Shown here: piece by piece, positions 49,501-60,800 of the stretch
Numbering within the stretch: position 1 is the first letter of the stretch
Layout: each line of letters starts with the position of its first letter
Source: Pocillopora verrucosa
Lineage: Eukaryota > Cnidaria > Anthozoa > Scleractinia > Pocilloporidae
Assembly (NCBI RefSeq): GCF_036669915.1
Contig: NC_089321.1
Coordinates: 19,597,770 to 19,661,769, forward strand
DNA length: 64,000 nucleotides
Reading direction: 5' to 3'
Notes under the pieces: model-generated
Told to the model about the DNA's origin: nothing
The model's database searches: none
What the model saw: the letters and a program-made list of their open reading frames with translations, nothing else
Position numbers and translations under genes: made by a program

Positions 49501-52500
49501 AACTTGGTCAGCGCCTTCACTACATTTACAGTGATCAGAGGCGACTATGGTCAATTACCTGCACCTGACACCTCTCTCACGTTTGTATCAATCGATGTGA
49601 AACTTGAAGCAAAATACTTTTTCTTCGAGATTAAACCTGTTCTAAGATGCTTGGATAAGCCTTGTTTGAATGGTGGCATATGTCATGACGTTCAACCAGA
49701 AGGTAAGTGATACAGTCACATTCATCAAAAATGATCATTGATGGAAGTTTATATCCCTGTGCTATGATGTAAGTCCCATGCTTGATAGGGTCGAATAGAT
49801 GTATTTCGGCCTTGGGAATATCTCCTATGTGAGGACGAAGCTACTCCTTATAATTTTTGGCTACATGAAATTATTGACTGACTGAAATGTTTGTAAAGAA
49901 ATAATTGGCAATGAGAAAGCCATATCTCTTTAATTATTGACGATTTCAATGTTGGGGATGGCACTCTTGAGGTCCGACGGGCCCCAAGACACTAACAAAT
50001 TGCCAAAACTTCACATCATTTTCGGTTCTTTCCAAATCTGAAAAACATGAAGTTGATATGTTAGCCGATTTTAGAATAAAGCAGACAGCTACTACCTCTA
50101 AAGAACAATGATCGTAAGCCTTAGGACAATAAAAGTAACTGAAGCTTATCACCTTTGCGGAAAATAAATTTAGATATCTGACACGTAAACTGCGTTTCCC
50201 TAGGGATTATTTGCCAATGCAAGCATAAGTTCGCCGGGCTAGTTACTGGGCCTCTTTGCCAAGAAACGACTCGCACGTTCGAGGGAGGCCTGGGAGAATC
50301 ATACATCTGGCTTGAAAAGCTTGTGGCTTACGACAGGAATGTTGTACAGCTGGAATTCACCACAACTGTTGCAGATGGTCTAATTCTTTATCAAGGGCCA
50401 TTATTGCAAGGTATGCGCTTTTTCCTTAGTTCTTTTGCAAAACTGGTGCAGAAAAAATCAAATCAACACGTTATAGGTACAAGTAATTCTTGTTCTTTGG
50501 CCATTTCAAGTTTATTGAAGCACAAATCATACCTCAACAAGCATATCCAGCTGTCATTGTCAAGATGATAACAATTATCTTTAAAAGAGGACTATATTAC
50601 CTGTAACTAAGCACTAATAGATGAACAAAAAATTTAAGAAAAAAAATTCATTGGAAAGCGAAAAAAAAAAACGTTTGCCCTTTGTTTCCAATTTTAATCT
50701 GATCTCTTGTTAATTTCAGTTTCATTGCGAGAAAAATTTTTCTAACTTTTTCATAGTGGGCGTCGGTCAGCCTCGTGATTTCCTGGCCATTGTTTTGTTT
50801 GGGGGCTTCATTCGTGTCGTCGTATCATTGGGATCACAGCCTTTAACTTTAACGATGTCGCGTGGTCCTCGACTGGATGATAGTCAATGGCATTCTATTG
50901 AAGTGCGTCAAGAGTTGAAGGTATAAGATTGCATTTACACTGAAGTACAACATTTCATTACCAAGTTCACTTGGCAGCGAGAATTGCTCCCTGTTTTCTT
51001 CCAAGATGAAATAGTTTTTTGAATGATAGTTGTCATGGAATAACTGCAAGTAAAAAATTTTCTTTGATTTTTTCAAGTTTTGTTGCCAAGTATTAAGTCC
51101 AATCATCTAAATAGGGAAACTTTTAGTTCAAGTAGTTTTCCTTGACAACTTTTTTCGCAGTTTAATTGGCAAGATATTACAATTTTTCCTTTTCAAGTTT
51201 CGTTGTCCATTATCTGAATCTGGCAGTATTTGAAAAATAGTATTTTTCAAGGGCGTTAAGTTATTTCAACTCGATTTGCAATTTGGAATTTTGGAGGAAG
51301 GCGAACCCAGGGGAAAAAATCATTGAGGCACGAATCAAAATTAACAACAGTTTCAACCAACGAATGATACAAGGTCCGAAGAATCGCTCTCAAGTCGCCG
51401 CCACCAATGTCTGAAGCCAGGTTCGAGATTCGAAACAGGGCCACAGGCAAGGCTCTCGTAGCTGCGCCATTGCTGTTCAGCTCAAGTCAGTCTCAATGAG
51501 TAACATGTAGTCATGTTTCCACAGACGTTTACAGTCATTATTGACCAATGCAAGAACGCACGTTTGATACAGCTTGGGGATCAGTTGGTGGAGGATGAAA
51601 GCGAGTGTAAAATATCAGGAAATGTCAGAGGAACCGATGTGTAAGTATTTTTATGAGAAGGAAAAATTTCTACGAAGATTGCAGAAGAATTCCCGAAGAC
51701 TGTCGTAAGTCACACTTGTGTTTTGGGATTGAATATTTTCGAAGATCAACAATCTTCCTATAAATCTCCGAAGGTTACTTCTCTTCCAAAGATAAAAGTA
51801 TAATTTGTACTTACTCTCGACTTATAATTTTTGTTCTTTCAGTTTCCTGAACAGTATTTGGCCACTTCAAATTGGAGGGGTGGAAAACCCGCAAGTTTCA
51901 TATCCAGACCTCAATTACACGGGTTTTGTGGGATGCATACGAAAAATTATCAACAATAAACATATGTACGATCTCAAGAACCCCCTCAAAGTGGTCAACT
52001 CTCCCGAAGGCTGCACCTTGGCTCTCACCGCTTGTTCGTCTTGTAATAACAATGGATACTGTGAACCGTACTTGGACAAGGAGAGCGTTTGTGTATGTGA
52101 TGTGGGGTATTCTGGAGACGACTGCTCGGCATGTAAGTATTTCTGTTGTAACATTTTTTAAAAAAATACTTTCTACTCAGTGACGAAAGTTGCATTAGAC
52201 TTTTCCGCACCACGCTCTGACTGATCTAAAAGACTCGCGCCAATTTATTAACTATTTACTCGTTTTTTCTTCCACCGACTCCTGTTTGCTTATTTACTCT
52301 TTGAGTTCCTTTTCCCTGGTGTATGCCTTTTCTTTGTTCTGATTCTGGCTAGTCGTGGTTACGTTATATAATAAGTTTTGAAGTTAAAACACCCATTTGA
52401 AGTCGCCCTATTTCTATGTTGTACTGAGTCAGTTTTAGAAGCTTAAATGTCACACAGATCATAAAAGCAGAGCTTATTAAATCAATGCCATTATCTCTGG

Positions 52501-55500
52501 CTAGTCTTTTCAGCATTCTCTGACCCTCCCTTGAAGGAGAAAAGATAGCGATGAGTATTGGTTACAACGTTGAAGATGATGGGATTTTGATACGTATATC
52601 TAGCCAAAGAGATTTTTCGAAGAGATAAATTATGATAAAACCGTTTTTAAAACCTTGTAAATAAGAGGGAAGCTAACAGACTATGTCTTCAGGAAATCAC
52701 CCGGAACTTTTCATTGTTAGGACGGCGACACCGATTGAGCCATCTAGTGATGAACGATTTATAAATTTTTTATTACTAAGTGTTGCAAGTGGCTCGATGT
52801 TTTACCGTCGTCAATGGGGTCAAAGTTTCTCTTTTGAGATTTTCGTTTAGTTTCAAGTAGAAAACAAAATAATTGGTTGTGGGGGTTCCCGTTTCAGAGT
52901 ACCCAAAATGTAGATATTTCACGTTCAAATTACATCAGAGAAATATACACCATTTTAAAATACACTAGTAACACTGCTATTCCGGCTAATGACTTAGATT
53001 TTTTTTTCATCACCTTGCCTTTACCGTCACCATTCTTGTTTGCATATGGTATCTGATATTTGATACTTATTTTCCTTTTTCCACCGTATCCAGCGACTGT
53101 TGGGAATTACTACTTGGAAAACAGTTACTCCCAGTATTCCCTATCAGCCTGGGATTCAGCAGCAGCATCGTCATCATCATCGTCTTCTTCTTCCTTTTCG
53201 TCATCGTCTTCATTTTCATCATCGTCGTCATCGTCATCATCATCTTCGTCGTCATCGTTAACCTCGTCAAGGAGAAGACGAGACGTTGCTCCAGCGCCCC
53301 AACCAGTGACGAGTGAATATTTCACGAACATTGCCTTGAAAGTCAAAGCCTCGACAAGTACCAACACCAGCCTCGTATTCCTGGCCACTAACAGCCTCGG
53401 AACCGAATTTGTCAGGATTGGCGTAAGTACTGAATCCATTTCATCCCAAGACTTGCTGCTCACCTAGAAATGCGGGTCTGCCGGCCTATTCAATTTTCTT
53501 TGTTTAGTCCCTGATCAGAGAGGAAATGATCCAATCAAGTGTTGTTCCGTATGTGAAAATGGAGAGCAAAGTTTGTGCTTAGGAAAGAGTGCAGCCTCTT
53601 ATGAATGTACACTAAAAATAAAATTGCGGAAAATCGCGAAACGTTAATAACTTCAGTGCAGTTGATCTACGACACTTTCAATACCAAGAGTTAAAATCCA
53701 GAAATCATATGATTTTTTTCTCCCCATTGAAAATGATGATGAAGAATTTTCTGTTAAATTTTAGCCTCCAAATAGTCAGTTCTCAACCGTTCGAAAACTG
53801 TTTTGAAATATTTAATCGACTGCAAACGCCGCCATTTTGAAAAAATAAAAACAAACCAGGCAACCTGGTCGCAAATACCAGTCCACATATTTAGCGCAAT
53901 TTACATACAGCTGCTACCCTGTCCATTGTAAAAAGGAATAATCGTTTGGGTCATTAATATGCTTTTGGGTGGCCCATAATTGCTCAAGCGCATTGATAAG
54001 AGAAGAAAATCAAAATGACTTAAGTTACACCACAGATAAGTAGCCAGGTTGCAAGGCAAGATTCAAAGTGGCGGCGTATGAAATCGAATTTGAAGACAAT
54101 TTGCGATTGGAGCAGTTGACAAAATTTGACTCTCTTGTTTATAGATATTGAACCATGTACTTCGTTGTGTGTTCAGACTGGGAAGTAGGACAAAAGTCCT
54201 TTCGCTTCCGAACGTAAACATCACCGATGGTAAAACACACATTGTCAAAGTGGAAAGAGTGGGTAACTACGCCACACTACAGGTTGACTACGCGGGGAAG
54301 GTGGAAGGAAGTACGGGAGGAAGCAGCAATCTGATGAATTTTGGTGGAGGGGCTCTGTTTTCCGGTGGTACCCGCCGGCTGACCGCGATGCTTGTGATGC
54401 GAGCGATTGTGAAAAGCAACGGAAAGGCTATTGTGCAAACGGCAGACGGCGGCCTCATCTCGACTTTTACGTCCTTCTCAGGGTCTTTGTACGGAGTGAG
54501 TTTGATAACTATCGGAAAAAAGGGTGGTGTTACGGTCAAAATATTGAAGAATGCGACCCTTATTAGAATGTACCAGAAACACAGCATTCGATCTGTGTAT
54601 AATTCAAGTGCAGGGAAAGTAGTTTTAGGAAGCGCCGGTGTAAGTGTTTCCGAAATTCGAGTTAGTAATAGCAGCGCGCAAAGTGTTCATCGGATACTAC
54701 AACGAAGAAATCAACAAAGTTCTGGAGATCCGAGAGCGAAGGCTGATCCTGGTGCTAATGCGGTGGTCACTGGTGGCAAACTCAGTTCCGTGGCTGACTA
54801 TGGATCGAGGCTGAAGCTGAGGCAGTCAACAGAGGGAAAGAGAAATAGGTCGGACGTCGATGAATCTTACGCAGGTTAGTATATTTACTAGGGTCATAGT
54901 AGAGATGTTTCCCCTCCCATTGGTCTTGGACTGCGTCATATGTACGATAACCACCCCCGTAAGGTGATTATACATTTACAGTAACTGGTCAAGAGCAATT
55001 TTCAAAATCAGTTAATGTGGTTGATACACGTTGGTCGCCATATACATCGGAATTGACACATATTGAGTCAAAAAATCTTTCATAATCTTTGTTTCACCGA
55101 GGGAATAACTGCAACCTCTTTTACGCTTTAAACCTGGTTTAACTTGAGTTTGCATGGTATACATCCACAAATTAAACTGAAAAAATATATCGAAGATAAT
55201 AGAATAAAACAATGTTGTGTTCTTGCGCTGGTGAAGAACAGAGAAACAAGTTTGACTTCTCTCAAATTCGCTCGTAAAATTTTCACAGATTCGCTCTCTA
55301 AATTTATCTTATCCTTTGTGAACTCTTAGGTTGCATCCCACAAAATCGATTCAATGATATCGACGTAGACCATGAAGGAAGTCCAGTGACAGTCGAGCGG
55401 CAAAATGTTATATTTGGATGTCCTTGTGAAAAGGGAGACTGCGCCAATAACGGAACATGTTTAATAGATACCACTTCGCCCCTGGTGAATGTATGTAAAT

Positions 55501-57603
55501 GCGCTGAGCCTTGGACTGGACTTCGATGTTATGAAATCGTAGAAGACCCTGGAGGTGGAAAAACTCAACGTGAGTATTTTTCATGTCTATTTTGTGAAAC
55601 ATAGATATAGAATAACTGATTCATCTCGACGAACAGGCGCACTAACTTACAGGGAAACCAAGAAGAAACGAGCGGTGGAGCAATTGAACAAGCATGAAGA
55701 AATGAACGAGCAAACAAAAAAAAAGAACAGCACATATTGAAGAAAGGAATTTTTAGATATAAACAGGTAGCTGGCCTCTATCATGAAGGAAGGAAATAAT
55801 TAATTATCGTTACATCTTAGAATGGGTGAAATGCATACCCAGTGCTAGCCTCCGGTTGAAAAGGTTTGGGTTCGAGCTCTGAGGGTTCATTACGTTTTAC
55901 AGATACTTTGACGGTGAATTTCTCCTCTCAAGGATATTAAAAGGGAATAGTAAACTGTCGGTTGAAGAGGGGGGGGGGGTGGTTAGCCTGTAGCTTGTGT
56001 CACGCCATGGGTCAGTGGAGTAGAGGGAAAAAGGGGCCGGGAGATTGATAAGCATCCCATCCGTGGGATAGCAACTTTTTCAGCTATTCAATACGAGTGA
56101 AATTGTTGGTGTGGGGTCCCTTTGCTCGGGAGCAGACCTAATTTACTTTATCATTCACTACTTCAGCGAATACGCCTTCTCCGCCAGCGTGGAACTGGTT
56201 AGCCATATTGGCCGTTCTTCTCCTTCTCCTTATCGCACTGATCCTGCTTGGACTTTATCTACTGTGGAAAAGGTGTAGGGAAGATGCCACAGACGCAGGA
56301 ACAGGACCAGCTAAGGCGGCAGTGGCTCCTACAGGACACGGGACAGTCAGGCCCTACTCTGCTGGGGCGGGGGAGATGGACAGTACTGACTATGATCTAC
56401 GTCATTTGATGAAGTACATGTACACCGAGAAGGCTACAGGAAGCTCGGATCTTGAGCATGGCCATGAGCATGCCAATATTCGCGTGTACAGCGACGATGG
56501 TATCCGAGGGACAGACAACCTTCATTTTGACTTAAGGCAATTAACATCTCACAGGTAAGTTGTTGACGTTACAACATTGAAGGGAGACAATTGAACGATA
56601 ATGAAAACGAGGATATGCGTCACAGCGGTTGGTCGGTCCCTCCGGAACTCAGAAATTTGTTCGTATAAAATTATTTGAAATATCGCATTTTAGGGAAGGC
56701 GAACGAAAAGTAAGATGGATAAGTGGGAAAGGTATTGAAGCGGTTTCGGATAGCGATGACAAACACTGCCTGTGTTCGGCGAAATCCTTTATTTTTTAAC
56801 CATCACTCCTATTACCTGTGGCTCTCAATCCTTGCACATCGTTGTTTTTATCTCGTATCCACGACAAAAGTTGACTTTGTTCCCTTTTCAATAAGAGAGA
56901 TACTTCAACAACCATATTCAAGACGACATATAAAATTATGACACTGGCCGCGTCTAGAGAAACCTTATCCTTCGAAAGTTGGTCGCCGTTTTCAATTCTG
57001 AACTGACTAAGTCTCCCTTCGTCTAACTCTTATAGCGAGTTTTAAGGCAATTAGAGGCTGCACAAACGAGCTTTCAACTCAAATATTAGCCTTTTTTCAT
57101 AAAAAATTTGAACCACGCTTTCGGGTTTTCCATATGAGATCAGGTTACTGAGTTATTTCAAAATGATGGCGTGCACGATTGAATTGTTTTAGACAATTTT
57201 CGAGCTGTTTGGTCACTCATTCGGATCTCGAAAGTGATAAAGCGTGAATTCTTAAACACTTTTTTAACAACTAAGGTAACTGATCTCATTATTCCACTGC
57301 AGACATCACGTGATTCAAGGTGGGACGAACGTAAATGACACTCACCTAGGAATCGGTAACCAAGGCTTCCACGGTTCAATGCCCATGGTGACGTCACATC
57401 TTCATACAAAAATTACAAGACACGTGGTACGCGCCGACAGTAATGTGTCGCTGTCACATGACGAAGTGAACTCCTTTGAAGACGAAGGAGACGATTCTGA
57501 CGTGGATGACTTAAGCGAGATTGGCAGCGGGGACGACGCAGACTGGGACCTTCCGGAGGACTCTTGGGAGCATCATTTCGTACGACTTCGTGACGGAAAC
57601 TAA
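31517..57603 (+). CDS. Classical cadherin, complete gene, 21 exons, 4,500 residues
   Basis: A homophilic calcium-dependent adhesion receptor at the plasma membrane, linked to actin through catenins. The exons are 31517-33674, 35424-36048, 36947-37041, 38330-38799, 39257-39401, 39708-40151, 40620-40847, 41193-44375, 44996-45873, 46483-46779, 47374-49318, 49433-49702, 50204-50410, 50757-50920, 51525-51640, 51843-52132, 53094-53422, 54145-54874, 55330-55569, 56167-56554 and 57303-57603. Every junction has GT/AG and a consistent phase, and the total is 13,503 bases including the stop. The order is signal peptide, about 31-32 cadherin repeats, EGF, laminin G, EGF, laminin G, EGF-like, membrane span, cytoplasmic tail. 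This is the layout of long classical cadherins of cnidarians and other non-chordates. The ATG at 31517 precedes the hydrophobic leader; an in-frame ATG at 31418 would place 33 residues before it. Confidence 0.93.
33675..35423 (+). other. Cadherin intron 1
   Basis: Phase-1 intron of 1,749 bp between ACAG|GTAAAA and CCCCTGCAG|G, joining INENT-G-TLSVLD. It holds the SINE at about 34164-34420 and otherwise AT-rich sequence. Confidence 0.85.
34164..34420 (+). mobile_element. tRNA-derived SINE
   Basis: A tRNA-like head at 34245-34318 has an A box (AGCTCAGTTGG, near 34254) and a B box (GGTTCAAATCC at 34297-34307), and is followed by an unrelated body containing AGGCCTTATTTCAACTAC. It is not a working tRNA: the 5' side (GACTTGT) cannot pair with the 3' side (ACGGGCC), and the anticodon loop lacks T33. 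It inserted in the sense direction in cadherin intron 1. Similar sequences are, to my knowledge, common in coral genomes. Confidence 0.7.
43153..43197 (+). other. CxC cluster in one cadherin repeat
   Basis: In exon 8 the expected calcium-binding ATDxDxG loop reads ATDCDCSQDCSCSSGQLSY. Two CxC pairs are inserted at about residues 2043-2052, in an ectodomain otherwise poor in cysteine. Confidence 0.9.
49433..55569 (+). other. Cadherin membrane-proximal EGF/laminin-G region (exons 12-19)
   Basis: Exons 12-13 encode an EGF module (CLDKPCLNGGICHDVQPEG, then CQCKHKF, to residue about 3605). Exons 13-16 encode laminin G 1 (WLEKLVAYDRNVVQLEF, ending in GFVGCIRKIINN). Exon 16 ends with a second EGF (CSSCNNNGYCEPY, then CVCDVGYSGDDC). 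Exons 17-18 form a diverged laminin G 2 (ITDGKTHIVKVERVGNYATL) interrupted near its start by the polyserine-RRRR insert. Exon 19 gives a third EGF-like module (CPCEKGDCANNGTC, then CKCAEPWTGLRC). This block is the hallmark that separates non-chordate classical cadherins from the short vertebrate type. Confidence 0.88.
53157..53281 (+). repeat. Coding TCN repeat: polyserine tract then RRRR
   Basis: A TCA/TCG/TCT repeat encodes about 33 serines with two phenylalanines, followed by LTSSRRRRDVAP. RRRR at 53270-53281 fits the furin consensus R-x-(K/R)-R. The antisense aspartate-rich frame is an artefact of the repeat. Confidence 0.92.
56167..57603 (+). other. Cadherin transmembrane and cytoplasmic domain (exons 20-21)
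   Basis: After TQPNTPSPPAWNW, a span of about 24 hydrophobic residues (LAILAVLLLLLIALILLGLY, then LLW) is followed by KRCRE. The tail is about 190 residues. Its juxtamembrane part has DSTDYDLRHLMKYMY, similar to the conserved DxDFDLSQL region of classical cadherins next to the p120-catenin site. A second, similar DNLHFDLRQL ends exon 20. Exon 21 ends in an acidic block, FEDEGDDSDVDDLSEIG, then DADWDLPEDSWEHHFVRL. This is a diverged beta-catenin-binding region (compare the YEGxGS, LSSL and DYLxxWGxxFxxL landmarks). Confidence 0.85.
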
Positions 57604-57786
57604 CCAATGGCATCTATCGACATAATGTTCATTTTTTTTTATCTGCATTAGATACATTTTGACCTGATTACAAGGTGGTTGACAAAACAGAAACGTGCGA
57701 CACATCCTCGAAATGCGCAGCAGAATATCGGTCACATTGTGATTTGCTACAAGTTTTGTCCCTAATTCAGTGAACTGCTTCCTGGA

Positions 57787-57859
57787 AATAAACAATCCGG
57801 TCATTAATGATCAATCTCACATTTTTTTTCCGTCGAAAAATATTGTGGATTACAATAAA
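57787..57859 (+). promoter_or_regulatory. Candidate polyadenylation signals of the cadherin gene
   Basis: AATAAA occurs at 57787-57792 and again at 57854-57859, about 185 and 250 bases after the stop codon. Either could end the mRNA. No others are as close. Confidence 0.5.
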
Positions 57860-60800
57860 ATCTTTGCTCGATTGATATATTTTGCTCATAAAATTCAATT
57901 GAATAATTGCGGTCTTGTTATTTACTTGCTGCGTCGCTTGACAATTTAGCATCTAATCAGCTTATACTGGATTAATTAGACAATTAATAAGTAGAATGTT
58001 CAGACTTGGAACTAGAAAAAGGCAGTCTAAGTCAGGAATGTAAAATTATCCAATTTCAATCGTATTAAGACGAAGTTTCCTCACTTAAGACCAGAAGCTC
58101 ACCACATAATGGTCAACCGTGATGAGTATTATGTTGTTTATGAATCGATACATATTTCTGTTGCTGATGCATCGTAGGTGGTTATAGACACGATCTTAAA
58201 GGTTTACATTGGAAATGATTCAATTGTCACTTTTGCTGTAGCTTATGGGTAAAAGTTTTTCGCGAGCTGTCGGTGTCATCGCACATCCCGCGGTTAAAGC
58301 GCTCATAGAATTCGCAACCACATTCTTGATTTTTGTCGTGTTTTTTTCAAATAGGATAATCAGTACGGAATAATTTAGTACAGGTTTCTGCTGTCACCAG
58401 CAGCGCTGTCAGCACTAAAAAGAGATGCGATATCGTTGCAAAACTGAAAGCTCTAATGAGCATGAGCATGACTGATGTAACCAGTTACACGCAAAAATTT
58501 TGCAAAATAAACTTGACTTCTGCAGGTTGCTTACAGATCGACTTAATTTTGCTTCCACAGTCCTCAAGAGATAATGCGGAAACAGACAGAGAGGCTTCAG
58601 GCCCAGGTTTAGGGACATGTCAATTTTTTTTAAATTGACGTCCGCATGTTGACTTCTTTTTTGTTTCTTTTACTGATGCTTGAAGGGTTTTCTTTGCTAC
58701 TTATTTTTATATCGAAATTTCCCCTCTCCAAGCTTCTCGCTTTTGACAAAATATGGTCTTTTCCTAAGGGAAAAAAACATCTTAGTGATGTAGCGTGTAG
58801 TCTTGAACACTGACTTTGCTTCATAGTTCAATATTACACGCGACATTCCTCAGATAATGTCACTGAGCTGATCTGTCTTCAGTTCGACCAGGTTAGTACT
58901 GGTAAAAACCCGACAACTCCCCATATGAGGACAAACATTCATTATAAATGACTAATCTCTATCTGTTAAAATCAAACCATAGGAATCGTCTGATCCATTT
59001 TTTCTGTTTCAGGGAAAAAAGGGATGACAAAAGTAATGAATGCTGAAAGGTCCTTGTGGTTTGGGTTGTTTCGCGGGTCATGCTCTCCGCAAAAAGAACA
59101 CAAAAAAATACGATTATGATGATAATGACAGCCTAAAAAAAATGGAACCGCAAAGAATTGTTCATGGTTACTCTAGGAAAGAGTCACGGTATTATTATCT
59201 CCTAAAGCATTAGACAAGAAAAGAACCATTTCCAGCTGTTTTAACGGGTTAATAATGGCTTAAGGAAATGTGAAATATAATGGCAGTTTATCAAAATACC
59301 ATTTAACTCCTCGAGAAAGCATTTGATGAATTATTTATAAATTCTTTGTTTACCTAGGCACTTCAAAGCTATGTTAAGCAATCAGTCGTAACCAGTCTAA
59401 TTTTAATCTTCTTTTGTCTCCTGTCTGCTCCGGGTCAAAATTTCCCTCCAGCAATTTCCAGTTGACATTTCATTTTTCTTCGCTTTGACGCAGACAACGG
59501 ATAATTTTTCAGCAACGGTTGGAGAACTTTCCTTATTTGCCGAGAGCTGTCACTGCGTATGACGTCTTTTTTCAGGAATTACGTCATAACTGACGATTTT
59601 AGATGTTTACAAATGGCATATTGAGCAAAGTTCATTCATCCGGATATCCTGTTTTATTTCGAGAAAGAACTCCCTTAGTTGTACTCATTTCATCCACGAT
59701 TGAACCGTAGAACAATAAAAGCGCGAGGTAGACTATTTGACTTCAAAATCTGGCCAAATCAAACCAGGAGAGGTAGGAGGAAGATTTTTCTTCTAATTTT
59801 TTCAGTTTTAAACACAAATAATTGAGAACCGTGAAAATGAACATGCGCTTTGCATCCTCGATTTGTAAAGCCTCTCTTATATTATAATATCTTCTGCTCT
59901 GAACTGTAATTGACAGAGATGCGTGAAATTCACAGCCTCTCAACGTTTGTCGGTGATATCTGTTAAAAAAAGTATTAGTTACAAGATACGTAATCAATGT
60001 TGTGTTTCCTGTTTAATGACATTCGGACTTGATTTTAAATCTAGATAGCCATCAAGCTTGACTAGCGTGCTCACTTTCGTTCAGTCGCATGGCTATTAAT
60101 TTTTCTCTGATTGTTAAACGTAACCAGCCGAAAACAAACAAAACTGTGTGACGTTTTGGGATGAAAATTCCGATTTAAGCGATGTTTGCAATTAATGACA
60201 AAGTACAATCAAGGAAAGACAATTACGCAGACGAAGTATTCAGGGTCAAGTAAGGATTAATGAGGTTGAATACATGAAGCACACCGCGATTCCTGGAAAT
60301 GCAAAGAAACCGAACAGTTGTTAAATTTGGACACAAATGAACACTTTTGAATTTCTGGAAAAATTGGGAAAAAAGGGAAAAATATTTGTCGTAATTCAGC
60401 AAGATTTATAGCATATGCACTCTTGAGGAGTGGCAATTGAATTGATCTTGGAGCCAACGACGAAACTGGGTTTTATAATAGTCAAGCTCGAAATAATTGT
60501 TTGTCAGGGTGAGCAAACAGATAACAGGCTAGAAAAAGACAAGAATAAAACAGTGATCGTCATGAATGATAAATATTTACATGGATTGCAAATAACGAGT
60601 GACAGATGATTTTTTTTTTGAGAAAGTTACAACTCCATCAAAAAGATATTCAGCGGTAAAGAGAATCTTGATGCTCGATCACATCGATATATTGTCTCGT
60701 TAGAGAGGTTTAAAATACTTTAACAGAAAATATTATAATAAATGATTCATTTTTTTACCATACCATTAAATTCATAAGCTTCATATTCTATCACGCCTGT

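Noticed and set aside
53125..53463. Acidic minus-strand frame rich in aspartate and glutamate
   Set aside because: It is the complement of the serine-coding repeat in cadherin exon 17, which has splice sites and domain context.
55820..55900. B-box-like GGGTTCGAGCTC, possible second SINE
   Set aside because: No A box and no recognisable body in the surrounding cadherin intron.
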